Below, one piece after another: positions 7,747 through 17,077 of a stretch of DNA of 54,173 bases. The stretch is from Clostridia bacterium (GTDB lineage: Bacteria > Bacillota > Clostridia > Christensenellales > Borkfalkiaceae), in NCBI GenBank assembly GCA_017626135.1, contig JAGAJI010000067.1, positions 1 through 54,173 on the forward strand. The letters are read 5' to 3'. The notes under the pieces are model-generated. The model saw only the letters and a list, made by a program, of their open reading frames with translations. It ran no database searches and was not told the origin of the DNA. Numbering within the stretch: position 1 is the first letter of the stretch; each line of letters starts with the position of its first letter. Position numbers and translations under genes: made by a program.

Positions 7747-9587
7747 TATTTATCTCCTTGTAATTTCTTGTTGAGTTTCCCTGCGATAAGTTCCGCTAAA
7801 AGGTTTAACCCAAGTACGAGAATTATCAAAACTACTGCCGTAGCATACGCTTCATTTACGTACCAACCTTCGCCCGAAAGTCGATAAAGCGCAACCGCAA
7901 GCGTAGCGTTACTGTCTAAATAACTTGTAGGCGTTGCGGATATTACCGAACCCATTGTGTAAATAAACGGCGCGGATTCCGCAATTACTCTGCCCATACT
8001 TAAAATAATTGCCGACATAATACCAGGCAACGCGGACGGCAATACAATTTTGAAAATGGTACGCATTTTTCCTGCGCCAAGAGCAAGACTTCCTTCACGT
8101 AAACTGTCTTGTACCGATTTCAAACTTTCTTCCGTAGAACGCACGATTGTGGGTAGCAACATTATACTTATTGTTAGCGTACCTGCCAAAATGGAACTTG
8201 TACCGCCGATTAAGGCAACGAACGTTATCATACCAAATAAGCCATAAACAATAGACGGAACGCCGTTAAGTAGGTCGATTGCGCCACGAATAATTTTGAT
8301 AAAGAAGTTGTTTTTCTTTGCGTATTCGTTCAAGAAAATTGCCGTGCAAAGTCCGATAGGAACGGATATGAGCAAACTCAATGCAACCGTCATAAGCGTT
8401 GTAATAATGGAAGGTAAAATCGTTATTTGTTCACTATCAAATTCATATTTACCAAATAGCAAGTGCGGATTAGTAAATAAATGTGGCGCGCCTTTTACAA
8501 ATATAAATCCAATTACAAGTAAAAGTATTGTTCCTGCAAAAACTCCTGCGCCAATTGCCGCACCCGCACCGATATTTGCCGTTTTGATTTTATCCTTAAA
8601 CCCTGCGATTTTGTCTTTACACTTCGTCCAAAAGGTCGTTTTCTTTGTCTTTTCGTTTCTCTTAAAAATTTTAGAAAACAAGCCTTTTCCTTCAACTGCG
8701 CCTTTGATTGCTTTTTTCGAGATAGCCCCGAACACAAGGTTTACAATAAGTACGAATACAAGCAAAATTACACCCGTAGCAACGAGAGCGCCTTGTTGAA
8801 CTTCTCCCGCATAACCCATTTCCATTACGATATTTGCCGTAAGTACACGGAAACTATTAAAGAGAGAGTCGGGATACGCTACAGAATTTCCTGCAACCAT
8901 TACGACCGCCATCGTTTCTCCAAGCGCACGTCCGATACCGAGAACGAGAGATGCCGTTACGCCAGATTTTGCCGCTTTCGTAACCGTTCCAAAAACTGCT
9001 TGCGAGTGCGTAGAGCCAAGCGCAAGCGCACCTTCGTAATAAGAACGGGGTACGGCTTCTAAACTCGTTTTGGAAAGAGATACTACCGTAGGCATAATCA
9101 TAATGCCCAAGATAAGCGACGTTGCAAGAAGTCCGCTTCCGTTATTCGGCGCAAAGTTCGCAAGCAGGGGCAATAAAAATACGATACCAAAGAAGCCGTA
9201 AACTACAGACGGAATCCCTGCGAGCAGGTTTACCATTGAAGAGAAAATCTTTTTTAATTTCTTCGGACAATAGAACGCGATAAACACTGCGGTAAAATAT
9301 CCAAGCGTACCGCCGATTAAAAGCGCGCCGACGGTTGCCGCAAGCGTGCCGATAATCATTTTTAAGATTCCGTAAGAGCCTGAAAGGGTTGCGTTTTCGT
9401 ATTTATCTAATCTGTCGGGCGACCAATTATCCCCAAAAATAAAGTCAAATAAACCGATTTTGTTAAGGGCAGGTATGCTTTTAATCAGCATAAAAACGAA
9501 AATGGCGGCAACGGCGATTACGCATATAACCGCCGCTACCGTGAATATCGTTTGTCCTGTTTTTTCTTTGATTTTCGTGGTATTCAT
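7746..9587 (-). CDS. pstCA: Fused phosphate permease PstC-PstA
   Basis: One uninterrupted 613-residue frame contains two complete permeases that are normally separate. The first (about 1-300) is PstC-like, with the coupling motif [18 protein letters not shown] charged lysine-rich linker follows (about 305-345, [19 protein letters not shown]). The second (about 350-613) is PstA-like, with [18 protein letters not shown] and [13 protein letters not shown]. Each half has about six hydrophobic helices, so the fusion would supply the whole transmembrane part of the transporter as one chain. The cytoplasmic linker allows the usual topology. No internal stop or frameshift is seen, so this is a real fusion. 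It is flanked by pstS (stop at 9589) and pstB. Confidence 0.93.
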   Translation of the reverse strand: MNTTKIKEKTGQTIFTVAAVICVIAVAAIFVFMLIKSIPALNKIGLFDFIFGDNWSPDRLDKYENATLSGSYGILKMIIGTLAATVGALLIGGTLGYFTAVFIAFYCPKKLKKIFSSMVNLLAGIPSVVYGFFGIVFLLPLLANFAPNNGSGLLATSLILGIMIMPTVVSLSKTSLEAVPRSYYEGALALGSTHSQAVFGTVTKAAKSGVTASLVLGIGRALGETMAVVMVAGNSVAYPDSLFNSFRVLTANIVMEMGYAGEVQQGALVATGVILLVFVLIVNLVFGAISKKAIKGAVEGKGLFSKIFKRNEKTKKTTFWTKCKDKIAGFKDKIKTANIGAGAAIGAGVFAGTILLLVIGFIFVKGAPHLFTNPHLLFGKYEFDSEQITILPSIITTLMTVALSLLISVPIGLCTAIFLNEYAKKNNFFIKIIRGAIDLLNGVPSIVYGLFGMITFVALIGGTSSILAGTLTISIMLLPTIVRSTEESLKSVQDSLREGSLALGAGKMRTIFKIVLPSALPGIMSAIILSMGRVIAESAPFIYTMGSVISATPTSYLDSNATLAVALYRLSGEGWYVNEAYATAVVLIILVLGLNLLAELIAGKLNKKLQGDK

Positions 9588-9588
9588 A

Positions 9589-10530
9589 TTAACCTACAAT
9601 CTCGCTGAATTTCGTTACTTTTCCGGTATAAATATCGTAAAGTTGCGCAAGAGTAAGATTGTTTATCTGCGTATTTGCATTGTTTACGATAACCGCTACC
9701 GCATCAAGGCATACGTTAAAACTGTTGATACCTTCTTCTTTTACGCTTGCGGAAGAAAGCCCGATTACGTTGCCGTTTTTGTCGTTTTGTACTGCGGTTT
9801 TACCAACGGAAGAGCCTTGCAAGTCAAGGGTAAAGAGTTCGTCAGCCGTTCTTCCATAAAGACTTGCGTAACCACTCATTGCTTTTTTGATGAACTTTTC
9901 CATACTTGTAGAGCCGTTTACAACGATTTTTCCACCCGAAGGGAGCGAAGATTTTACTTCGTATTCTACAACGGGGATAGCCGTTTCGCCTTCGTTTGCT
10001 CTCATTGCAGGATCCGCAAGATAAATACAACCTGCTTCTTCTGCGTGCGTTTCGGACGCTTCACTCTTTAAGTAGAGTAAGAAATCCGCAGCAATATCCG
10101 TAAGGGTTACGGTAGAACTCGTCATAATTACGAACGGTCTTTGCATTTTGTAACTTCCGTCCAAAACAGTTTCCGCAGAAGGCGCAACGCCGTTTACGTT
10201 TACAACCTTAATCGTATCGTTTACCGAGCCGAGAGAAATATAACCGATTGCGTTTTTATCGCTTGCGACCTTACTCATTACGTTTCCAGTTTCTGGTTGT
10301 AAATCGGCTTTATCCGTTGTGAAAAAGGTGGTTTTTCCGTCAACTTTCATTTCAAGATAATTGCCGTTGCCATCTGTTACAACACGGTCAAACGCTTCGC
10401 GAGTTCCGCTGCCTTGATGTCGAGCGACAACCGTGATGTTCTTTTCACCGCCACAAGCGGTAAGTCCAAACACGCCGCCGATGGTAAGAATCGCGGAAAG
10501 TAAAATAGTTAAAAGTTTCTTCGTTTTCAT
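9589..10530 (-). CDS. pstS: Phosphate-binding lipoprotein PstS
   Basis: The start at 10530 is chosen because AAGGAG lies seven bases before this ATG; an upstream ATG at 10551 lacks a site. The 313-residue protein begins MKTKKLLTILLS with a signal peptide and lipobox GLTACGG (Cys near residue 26). The phosphate-binding loops are recognisable: RHQGSGTREAFDRV near residue 37 and the second-lobe VNGSTSMEKF. It captures phosphate outside the membrane and delivers it to the fused PstCA permease. It is the first gene of the operon and carries the PhoP-box-like site in front. Confidence 0.93.
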   Translation of the reverse strand: MKTKKLLTILLSAILTIGGVFGLTACGGEKNITVVARHQGSGTREAFDRVVTDGNGNYLEMKVDGKTTFFTTDKADLQPETGNVMSKVASDKNAIGYISLGSVNDTIKVVNVNGVAPSAETVLDGSYKMQRPFVIMTSSTVTLTDIAADFLLYLKSEASETHAEEAGCIYLADPAMRANEGETAIPVVEYEVKSSLPSGGKIVVNGSTSMEKFIKKAMSGYASLYGRTADELFTLDLQGSSVGKTAVQNDKNGNVIGLSSASVKEEGINSFNVCLDAVAVIVNNANTQINNLTLAQLYDIYTGKVTKFSEIVG

Positions 10531-10562
10531 AATTTTTCTCCTTTGCTTCAAAGTACGCCTTT

Positions 10563-10628
10563 ATTATATTGCGGAAAAATAAATTAAACTATCACTTTTC
10601 CGTTCAAGCAATGTAAAGTTTATGTTAA
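10563..10628 (-). promoter_or_regulatory. pst operon promoter with PhoP-box-like direct repeats
   Basis: On the minus strand TTAACA (10623-10628) and TTTACA (10612-10617) lie 11 bases apart, with a weaker third copy TGAACG at 10601-10606. This hexamer and its 11-base period match the PhoP box of Gram-positive bacteria. A TATAAT box (10563-10568) lies downstream without a convincing -35 element, as expected for an activator-dependent promoter. Confidence 0.65.
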
Positions 10629-10741
10629 GTTTCATTTTTTGACAAAGAAAAAGAACTAGGATAAAAAATCCAAGTTCTAATTTTATTTGACCGCATGAAA
10701 GTGCATTTTCTTATAAATTTTTTAATGTTACAAAAAATTCC

Positions 10742-11377
10742 TTATACAATGAAGCAAAGCTTAAAGATCTGCTCATGGCTCTCAAAGATGATCCGCTTCG
10801 CATCGTGGTAATGCTTACCATCTACTACGGTGTAAGACGAAGCGAGGTACTCGGAATCAAGTGGTCGGCAATAGACGAGGAAGAAGAACTCATCCATCTC
10901 CGCCATAAGGTTATCGAGGACAAGTCAAATGGCAAAACGGTAATCAGAGGAATGGACATCATGAAATCCAAATCCTCTATGAGAAGCCTTCCGCTGATGA
11001 CCTTCATCCGTGAGGAACTCCGCAAAGAGCGTGAACGCCAAGAAGAAATGAAGCGAGTGCTTCGTGGATCGTACAACAGACAATATGAAGAATATGTCTG
11101 CGTGGATGCGATGGGTAACCTCTTCAAGCCCAACTATGTAACAAATCACTTCGCTGTCTTACTGCGACAGCACGGACTCGACAAGATTCGATTCCATGAC
11201 CTGCGACACTCCTGTGCAACGCTCATGTTGTCCAACGGCGAGGACATCAAGAAAATCCAAGGTTGGCTTGGACACAGCACGATAATGATCACCGCAGACA
11301 CCTACGCTCACCTTGATGCACAGAGCAAGAGAGGAAGCGCATCCGTCATCGAAAACGCACTTGCAATCACCGCTTAA
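10742..11377 (+). pseudogene. int: Tyrosine recombinase (integrase), catalytic domain only
   Basis: The frame enters without a start codon (open from 10691 after a TGA; similarity seems to begin near 10742) and ends at 11377. The catalytic domain looks intact: first Arg in YYGVRRSEVLGIKW, His-x-x-Arg in FHDLRHSCATLML, the third His in LGHSTIMITADTY and the nucleophile Tyr in TYAHLD. The N-terminal arm-binding and core-binding domains are missing, so it is probably a remnant. An internal ATG at 10775 could start a 200-residue product, but it lacks a ribosome binding site. Its 3' end faces tRNA-Ser 66 bases away, the usual arrangement for an element integrated in a tRNA gene. Confidence 0.85.
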
Positions 11378-11409
11378 CGAGTCAAAAAAATGATACGCAG
11401 TAAGCAAAG

Positions 11410-11439
11410 AAAAAGCCTTGGAGCGTAATGCTCCAAGGC
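11410..11439 (-). terminator. Terminator downstream of tRNA-Ser
   Basis: GCCTTGGAGC and GCTCCAAGGC form a perfect 10-bp stem with a 5-base loop (11415-11439). On the minus strand it is followed by TTTTT. It starts four bases beyond the tRNA 3' end. Confidence 0.85.
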
Positions 11440-11442
11440 AGA

Positions 11443-11533
11443 TGGCGGAGAGTGTGAGATTCGAACTCACGTGGGGTTTGATCCCCAAACGGTTTTCAAG
11501 ACCGCCTCGTTATGACCGCTTCGATAACTCTCC
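11443..11533 (-). tRNA. tRNA-Ser (anticodon TGA), CCA encoded
   Basis: The 91-nt sequence folds with acceptor stem GGAGAGT/ACTCTCC, discriminator G and an encoded CCA. The anticodon loop is CTTGAAA (anticodon TGA) on a five-pair stem. A long variable arm is built on TGGGG/CCCCA, as in serine tRNAs, and the T-loop reads TTCGAAT. A strong promoter and a terminator flank it, so it forms its own transcription unit. Confidence 0.96.
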
Positions 11534-11542
11534 ACATATGAA

Positions 11543-11571
11543 ATTATATCAAACACCTTGAACCAAGTCAA
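11543..11571 (-). promoter_or_regulatory. Promoter of tRNA-Ser
   Basis: TTGACT (11566-11571), a 17-base spacer and TATAAT (11543-11548) precede the tRNA 5' end by about ten bases. Confidence 0.85.
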
Positions 11572-11682
11572 GGAAATTTGCGAGAAAACTGCGAGAAACG
11601 CTTCTCGCAAAGTGCATCCAAGGATGCGGAAACCCCAATAAAATCAAGGGTTTTCGAGGGGATACATAAACAGACGAAGGAA

Positions 11683-11717
11683 GTTTTCAAGACCGCCTCG
11701 TTATGACCACTTCGATA
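11683..11717 (-). repeat. Partial tRNA-Ser copy (35 bp, one mismatch); possible attachment-site scar
   Basis: These 35 bases repeat the anticodon arm and D-arm region of the tRNA (11492-11526) with a single G/A difference. The rest of the tRNA is absent. A weaker third similarity (17 of 21 bases) lies at 11816-11836. Both partial copies are followed by a TATTCCTGCATATT sequence. The interval 11534-11949 contains no gene that I can support. Two partial copies beside an integrase remnant suggest past integrations that rebuilt the tRNA end. Confidence 0.65.
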
Positions 11718-11949
11718 TTCCTGCATATTTCATTATTTTCTTTTTATCACCTTCCCCGTTTTTTACAAACGGTTTGACGCTTGCGCTATTCCGTCGCTTC
11801 GCTCCTTACACGACCACTCTCGTTATCACCGCTTCGCGCTTTTTGGACAAAGTCAAACTATTCCTGCATATTCCGTTTTTATTATACTCCCTTTATGAAA
11901 ATATGTCAAGAGTTTTTGTCGCTCTCCCCCAAAAATGAGGCAAAAATAA

Positions 11950-11970
11950 ATCCGAGGTTTTCTCTCGGAT
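11950..11970 (-). terminator. Terminator of the lipase-like gene
   Basis: ATCCGAG pairs with CTCGGAT over a 7-base loop, with T-rich flanks on both strands. It lies eight bases after the stop codon. Confidence 0.7.
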
Positions 11971-11977
11971 TTTTTCT

Positions 11978-12748
11978 TTAATATCCCCGCACCGCCAAGT
12001 CTTCCAGCAACGTTTTGTAAAACGCAACCACTTTCTCCTTTTTCTTCTTGCGCGTCATGAAACATACCACCTCGTTGTGCGACAGGGACTCCTCCATCAC
12101 GTTCCCTTTGTACTCCCCAAACTCCGCCGAAGTCTTGCTCACCATGCCGTCCGAGTGGTCGTTTTCAAAATGACGGGAGATCAAAAACGGAATCCCCAGG
12201 GTAAAATCCGAGCTCGCCTTATGCATCGTCGCCGAGTAGCTCTGGCAGTATATATCGTGTTCGTTGATCCACGGCGTCGCGGTGATTTCCACCTTGGATT
12301 CCAACTGTCGGCATGCCGTGATCGCATCGGGGTTTTCATCTTTGAGCAGTCTATAAAACGTATTAAACCAAAAGCCCAGAAAATTCAGGATAAAGGAAGG
12401 AAGTTTGATGATTTGCGTCGCAATCTGCGAGCCCTTATGCGGCGTGCAGAGGGTAGTCAGCGACGCCACTTTCTCCCCCATTTCCAAATGCTCGATCATA
12501 TAAACGGAATCCAAGCCCCCTTTGGAATGGGCGATGATATTGATTTTCTCCGCGCCCTCCTTCTCCAAAATTTCCTCGATTTGCTTTTTGAGCTGCGCGG
12601 CGTTGTTTTCAACCGTGCCCACGCCGTCCGTATTCGCGACGTAAACGCGGTAACCTTCTTCCAACAATTTCTTTTGAATATGCTCGAACGCGCGGAACAC
12701 CTGCGGTTTCATCAAAATGCCGTGCGCGAGAATGATCGGATATCGCAT
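11978..12748 (-). CDS. Alpha/beta hydrolase, triacylglycerol-lipase-like
   Basis: The start at 12748 (MRYPIILAHGILM) follows a perfect AGGAGG site. The 256-residue protein opens with a PIILAHG strand and turn. It carries the nucleophile elbow AHSKGGLDS (Ser near residue 83) in the arrangement of Bacillus LipA/PGAP1-type lipases. A candidate catalytic Asp is in HSDGMVS and a candidate His in SLSHNEVVCF. No signal peptide is present, so it probably acts in the cytoplasm. The substrate cannot be told from sequence. The gene lies 10 bases after the DUF1461 gene and is likely cotranscribed with it. Confidence 0.8.
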   Translation of the reverse strand: MRYPIILAHGILMKPQVFRAFEHIQKKLLEEGYRVYVANTDGVGTVENNAAQLKKQIEEILEKEGAEKINIIAHSKGGLDSVYMIEHLEMGEKVASLTTLCTPHKGSQIATQIIKLPSFILNFLGFWFNTFYRLLKDENPDAITACRQLESKVEITATPWINEHDIYCQSYSATMHKASSDFTLGIPFLISRHFENDHSDGMVSKTSAEFGEYKGNVMEESLSHNEVVCFMTRKKKKEKVVAFYKTLLEDLAVRGY

Positions 12749-12758
12749 CTTTGCCTCC

Positions 12759-13607
12759 TTACACATTCATTTTCTTGACGCGCCGATCCAAAATTTTCGC
12801 CAAAACCGCCCACGCCACAACCGAAATTCCGATGATGACGAGCACTTCCACCACCGCCGCCATGAATAGATCCAAGCTCAAAATCATCGTCAACGTATCG
12901 TTGAAGAAGGAGCCCGTCGCCTGCTCGGGGTTGGGGAAGATGATGAAATGGAAGTTGCGCCAAATCATATCCAGATAATACTCCATGGGGATCTCTTCTA
13001 CGCGCATCTGTATGCACGTAAACAGGCAGAACGCCCCGATAAGTCCCACGAACGTACCATAGAAAATAAGGGTATACTTGAACAAAACGCCGCCCTGTCC
13101 TTTCACCGCTCTCACGATAAAATATACGAGCATACACGCCCCGGCCATTCCCATAACGAGTGCCACGGTACCGAGCGTTTGCAACAATCCTTTCACGTCT
13201 GCCATATGCGAGACGGCAACGTCGCTGAAAATATTGACGCCGTCCGTCTTCGTCCAGACGGGATTGTTCGCCGTGTACAAGGTGACGTCGTCCATGACGA
13301 GGGCAAAGCTCTCCATATCCGTGAACAGATATCCGATGATATGGTCGATCAACTCGTTGAGCTGCTCGTCGGTGAAACAGGCGAAGGTCTTGTTATCGCC
13401 GCCGATATACGGGATAATTTTCGGGACTTCTTCCCCCTCTTCGTTCACCGTCGCGTACACGCCCGTCGCCTCGAACTGGTCGTAATAATACTGCGGCGAG
13501 GAGGCGATGGCAAACACCGAGCCCACCGCCACGGAAAAGAGCAAACACGCGTTGAACAAAAGCGCCAACACCCGATCGAGTATTTTCATAACCGTTTCCT
13601 TTTTCAT
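12759..13607 (-). CDS. DUF1461 (TIGR01906) integral membrane protein
   Basis: The start at 13607 is set by an AAGGAGAG site. The 282-residue protein has a hydrophobic helix at about 9-33, then an extracytoplasmic region containing YYYDQF and SHMADVKGLLQT. Three further hydrophobic segments follow at about 145-170, 185-205 and 245-272. This layout and the H-x2-DVK motif fit the DUF1461 family, whose function is unknown. The product is longer than the usual 210 or so residues because of the extracytoplasmic insertion. It probably forms an operon with the downstream hydrolase and is divergent from the QueG-like gene. Confidence 0.75.
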   Translation of the reverse strand: MKKETVMKILDRVLALLFNACLLFSVAVGSVFAIASSPQYYYDQFEATGVYATVNEEGEEVPKIIPYIGGDNKTFACFTDEQLNELIDHIIGYLFTDMESFALVMDDVTLYTANNPVWTKTDGVNIFSDVAVSHMADVKGLLQTLGTVALVMGMAGACMLVYFIVRAVKGQGGVLFKYTLIFYGTFVGLIGAFCLFTCIQMRVEEIPMEYYLDMIWRNFHFIIFPNPEQATGSFFNDTLTMILSLDLFMAAVVEVLVIIGISVVAWAVLAKILDRRVKKMNV

Positions 13608-13745
13608 AAACACTCTCCTTATGTTGGAAATATATACCGCAAAGAGGATATACCATAAGTATAACAGTATACAGGCAAAAAAGCAATCGTTTTGACGAAA
13701 TTTTTTATTTTTTACACGAAAATAATAGCCTTTCCCGCCCGAATA

Positions 13746-13754
13746 TGGTATACT
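13746..13754 (+). promoter_or_regulatory. Extended -10 promoter of the QueG-like gene
   Basis: TGGTATACT is an extended -10 element, with no good -35 box. It closely resembles the rpmB promoter (21 of 26 aligned bases). Confidence 0.5.
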
Positions 13755-13787
13755 GAAAAGGACGAAAAATATCGAAAGGTGCCTACC

Positions 13788-14456
13788 ATGTACGAAACGA
13801 AGATAAAAGAACTGGCAATTTCCCTCGGTGCGGACCTCGTCGGGTTTTGCAAACTTTCCACCCCGCCCGTCTTGGAGCTTCCCACCCACGCTTACGCGGT
13901 ATCTATCGGCGTAAAGCTGACCGACAGCATTTTGAAAACGATTGAAAACGCCCCCTCGTTCGTGTATTTTCAACACTATCGAACGGCGAATACCCTGCTC
14001 GACCAGATCGCCTTCCGCCTCGCGCGCGAGATCGAAAAGCTCGGTTACGGAGCTCTCCCCGTCGCCGCCAGTCAGAGCTTGGGCAAAAACAATCCCTATC
14101 GCGGCGTACTCCCCCACAAGACCGCGGCGGTGTTGTCGGGGCTTGGGTTCGTGGGGAAGAGCGGTCTGTTCTTATCGACGGAATACGGCAGTAAAGTCCG
14201 CCTTGCCACCGTCCTCACGGACCTGCCCCTCGAAAGCGAACTGCCCTTGATGGAAAACGGGTGCGGAGATTGCAAGATCTGTCAACAAGCCTGCCCTGCC
14301 GGCGCCATTTACGGGACGCCGCCCACGACGGACGGCGCGCGCAACTTCGACGCGGAAAAGTGCTCCAAGTACATGAAAGAGCATTTCCAAGACATCGGCA
14401 GAGGGAGCGTCTGCGGTGTCTGCATCAAAGTCTGTCCCAAAAACAAACTGCGTTGA
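13788..14456 (+). CDS. Epoxyqueuosine reductase (QueG)-like 4Fe-4S protein
   Basis: The start at 13788 follows GAAAGGTG. The 222-residue protein carries two ferredoxin-type 4Fe-4S motifs, CGDCKICQQACP near residue 160 and CGVCIKVCP near the C-terminus. An upstream region contains LPHKTAAVLSGLGFVGKSGL, like the corrinoid-binding part of QueG proteins. It is shorter than true QueG (about 350 residues) and lacks the C-terminal HEAT-like part. It therefore belongs to the QueG-like group found in Clostridia, and the exact substrate is uncertain. It stands alone on the plus strand with its own promoter and terminator. Confidence 0.75.
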   Translation: MYETKIKELAISLGADLVGFCKLSTPPVLELPTHAYAVSIGVKLTDSILKTIENAPSFVYFQHYRTANTLLDQIAFRLAREIEKLGYGALPVAASQSLGKNNPYRGVLPHKTAAVLSGLGFVGKSGLFLSTEYGSKVRLATVLTDLPLESELPLMENGCGDCKICQQACPAGAIYGTPPTTDGARNFDAEKCSKYMKEHFQDIGRGSVCGVCIKVCPKNKLR

Positions 14457-14508
14457 CGAATCACGACGGGAATACGCATATTTCGACAAATTCCGTCAAT
14501 GATTTAGT

Positions 14509-14544
14509 GCCGCCCTTGCGAAAATTCGCAAGGGCGGCGCCTTT
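14509..14544 (+). terminator. Terminator of the QueG-like gene
   Basis: A 14-bp stem (GCCGCCCTTGCGAA with its complement, 14509-14538) is followed by GCCTTTTTT. Confidence 0.9.
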
Positions 14545-14564
14545 TTTATGCATATAGCCTGAAA

Positions 14565-17042
14565 TTATAAAGTTTCCTTCAAACGAAGTTTTGCCCCCAA
14601 GTCGAGGGAGGAGTTATCCACCGCCGCCGCGTATTCCTCCGGCGTCGTCGTTTCCTTGACGGCTTTCCATACGAGTTCTTTCGCATAGTTCCCCGCCTGA
14701 ATTTCCGTCAGGATCCGCTTGGCTCTCGCAATCAGTTTTTCCATCGGCGTCTTGCCGGGATAGAGCACTTCCACGCGATAGGTTTTGCTCGCGTCAAAGG
14801 GGAAGTACGCTTCCACGAATTCGGAAAGACGGATCTTACAAGGCGTTTCCTCGCCGTCGACAAACAGTTTCACCCTACCGTCGCGCACGTTTCTAAAAGA
14901 GATTTTCATCACGCGGTTTTGAGGAATCACGCTGCCGTCGCCACGGGTGGAAATTTGTAATGATTGCGTACATACCCCGTTCGTTTCCACAAATTCGGAG
15001 GTAAAATCCGTCATCATCACGGGGTAACGCCCCTCTTCCAAACCGTCCTCGTAAAGGGAATAATTGCCCGTACCTTCAAACACCGCAACTTCCAGATTGA
15101 CGGGATTTCCGACGCTGTTGAGATTATCCAACGACAGGGGCAGAATCGCGCCGCGCTTGGCGAGCACGGGAATACTTTCCAAACCGCGAAGCAGCGTACA
15201 TTCCTTGCCGCCTGCGCCCACTGCGTACTCGTCGCCCGTGAAAATATCCGTCCATTCCCCTTCGGGAATCCACGCTCTCACGCGCGCGTAGCCGTCGGGA
15301 TACGCACGCTGGGTAACGGGCAATACGATCAGCTCGCTGCCAAAGCGGTATTCTTCCTTATAGGCATACGCCTGTTTGTCCTTCCATTCGTAGTACATGG
15401 GCTCGACGAGTGCCGTACCCTGCACGCAGTTGAAGTAATTTGCGGTATACAGGTAGGGAACGAGTTTATGTCTAAGCCGCAAAAATTCCTCTGCGATGAG
15501 TCCCGCACCGTTGCCGTATACCCACGGCTCTTTGGTCATGATCTCCACCGACGAACAATGCAAACGGGTGATCGGGCTGAACACGCCGTACTGCAAATGA
15601 CGGACGAACAACTCGTCGTTCTTCTCGCCCATCTGGTGCCCGCCGATATCGTGGCTCCACCAAGTGTAGCCTACGTTGGTCGCGGTTGCCGTGAAGTAGG
15701 GAAGATACGCAAGCGTGCGCCAGGTGATCTCCGTATCCCCCGAAAATCCCACGGGATATCTATGCGAGCCTATCCCCGCGTAACGGGAAAGAATGAGGGG
15801 CACGGTATGCTTGGACGCGTGGTCGTAGAAATGGTAATGATTGAGCGCCCAAAGGGGGTCGTACTTTTCGGGAATGGGATCAAGCTTTTGAATGGGCTCA
15901 GGACGATAGTCGTGCCAAGGGATATCCTTCTGCTGCCAGTCGATCCACCAAAAGTCTACGCCCTCCATTTCATGCGGGGTGTGCGCCAAATCGAAATAGG
16001 CGTTGATAAAACGGTCGTACGTGAAGTCGAAGGGCACCTGTTCCCCTTTCGTCGCGTCCATGCCCATGGCGTTTGCCATATTTTCGTAACATTCCTCCCA
16101 GTAACGGAACCCGTCGGAAGGGTGAATATTCAAGGTCACGTGCATACCACGCGCGTGCAATTTTTCCAAAAATCCTTTGGGATCGGGGAAGAGATTTTTG
16201 TTCCACGTATACCCCGTCCAACCGAGGTTGACTTCGGGCTCGCCCACGTAAAAAGGTTGATTTCTGCCGCTCTCGCTGATTCCCATTTCCTCGTCCACGT
16301 GCACGGAATAATGCCAGTCCATATCCACCGTCGCCACGCTGAAAGGCACGTTTCTGTCCTCGAAGCGGTTGAGCGTGCGCAAATATTCGCTCTCATCGTA
16401 CGCATGGTAGCGGCTCCACCAGTTGCCGAGCGCGTATCTGGGTACGAGCGAGGTACTGCCCGTGATCATGTAGAGTGCACGCACCGCCGTTCGATAATCG
16501 TCGCCGTACGCAAACACGTATTCGTCGCTGCCGTTCGCCTTTTCGCGCAACACCTGTCCGTCTTCGCTCAAAGTGTAGGAGTCGGAATCGTCCAACACCG
16601 CCACGCCCGTCTTGGAGCAAACGCCCTTGGAAAGGGCAATCTTTTTGGGCTCGTTCCCTTCCAACCAAGGCACGAAATGCACGTCGCCGTCACAGCAATC
16701 CAAGGTGCGGTACGTACCCAAAAGGTTGCCGTAATTGTCGAGTGAACGACGCTTGTCGCCCATTTCAACGCATGCCTGCCCCCTCTCTTTGTATAAAATC
16801 AAGCGGCAAGCGTCCGTTTCGATGACGGCGTGCGCCTCGTCCGCCAACAGTTTGAAATCCTGCTTTTCGGTATTTCTGTACCACACCGCCTGCGTCGCGC
16901 TATCGCGGAATTTCCCTTCCGGACTCTTCTCGATACGGAAGAGTCGGTCGGTGATCACCGTCACGCGGTAGTCTCTCCAACGCACGATATTTCTCGGGTC
17001 CGCCTGTGGCGTCGTTTTTACGATCAAACGCTCGTTTAACAT
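14565..17042 (-). CDS. Glycoside hydrolase family 31 (alpha-glucosidase/xylosidase type)
   Basis: The start at 17042 (MLNERLIVKTT) follows AGGAGG. The 825-residue enzyme has an N-terminal beta-sandwich and the GH31 barrel. The nucleophile Asp is in DFWWIDWQQKD and the general acid Asp in GFSGDTEITWR. The conserved RYAGIGSHRYPVGFSGD and YTWWSHDIGGHQMG segments are present. There is no signal peptide, so it acts on imported oligosaccharides in the cytoplasm. The WQQ after the nucleophile replaces the WNE or MNE of classic alpha-glucosidases, so the substrate may be another alpha-linked sugar. It lies 35 bases downstream of a DUF1653 gene and probably shares its transcript. A variant of the G-rich motif falls inside it at about 16765-16788. 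Confidence 0.93.
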   Translation of the reverse strand: MLNERLIVKTTPQADPRNIVRWRDYRVTVITDRLFRIEKSPEGKFRDSATQAVWYRNTEKQDFKLLADEAHAVIETDACRLILYKERGQACVEMGDKRRSLDNYGNLLGTYRTLDCCDGDVHFVPWLEGNEPKKIALSKGVCSKTGVAVLDDSDSYTLSEDGQVLREKANGSDEYVFAYGDDYRTAVRALYMITGSTSLVPRYALGNWWSRYHAYDESEYLRTLNRFEDRNVPFSVATVDMDWHYSVHVDEEMGISESGRNQPFYVGEPEVNLGWTGYTWNKNLFPDPKGFLEKLHARGMHVTLNIHPSDGFRYWEECYENMANAMGMDATKGEQVPFDFTYDRFINAYFDLAHTPHEMEGVDFWWIDWQQKDIPWHDYRPEPIQKLDPIPEKYDPLWALNHYHFYDHASKHTVPLILSRYAGIGSHRYPVGFSGDTEITWRTLAYLPYFTATATNVGYTWWSHDIGGHQMGEKNDELFVRHLQYGVFSPITRLHCSSVEIMTKEPWVYGNGAGLIAEEFLRLRHKLVPYLYTANYFNCVQGTALVEPMYYEWKDKQAYAYKEEYRFGSELIVLPVTQRAYPDGYARVRAWIPEGEWTDIFTGDEYAVGAGGKECTLLRGLESIPVLAKRGAILPLSLDNLNSVGNPVNLEVAVFEGTGNYSLYEDGLEEGRYPVMMTDFTSEFVETNGVCTQSLQISTRGDGSVIPQNRVMKISFRNVRDGRVKLFVDGEETPCKIRLSEFVEAYFPFDASKTYRVEVLYPGKTPMEKLIARAKRILTEIQAGNYAKELVWKAVKETTTPEEYAAAVDNSSLDLGAKLRLKETL

Positions 17043-17077
17043 ACTTCCTCCTGAACTGCTTGCCTGAAAGCCGTTTT

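Noticed and set aside
11415..11439. Hairpin read as terminator of the integrase
   Set aside because: On the plus strand no T tract follows; on the minus strand TTTTT follows, so it serves tRNA-Ser.
12759..14117. Reading the DUF1461 gene as a 452-codon protein starting at 14117
   Set aside because: The first 170 codons are antisense to the QueG-like gene and its promoter; the start at 13607 has a strong ribosome binding site and fits the family.
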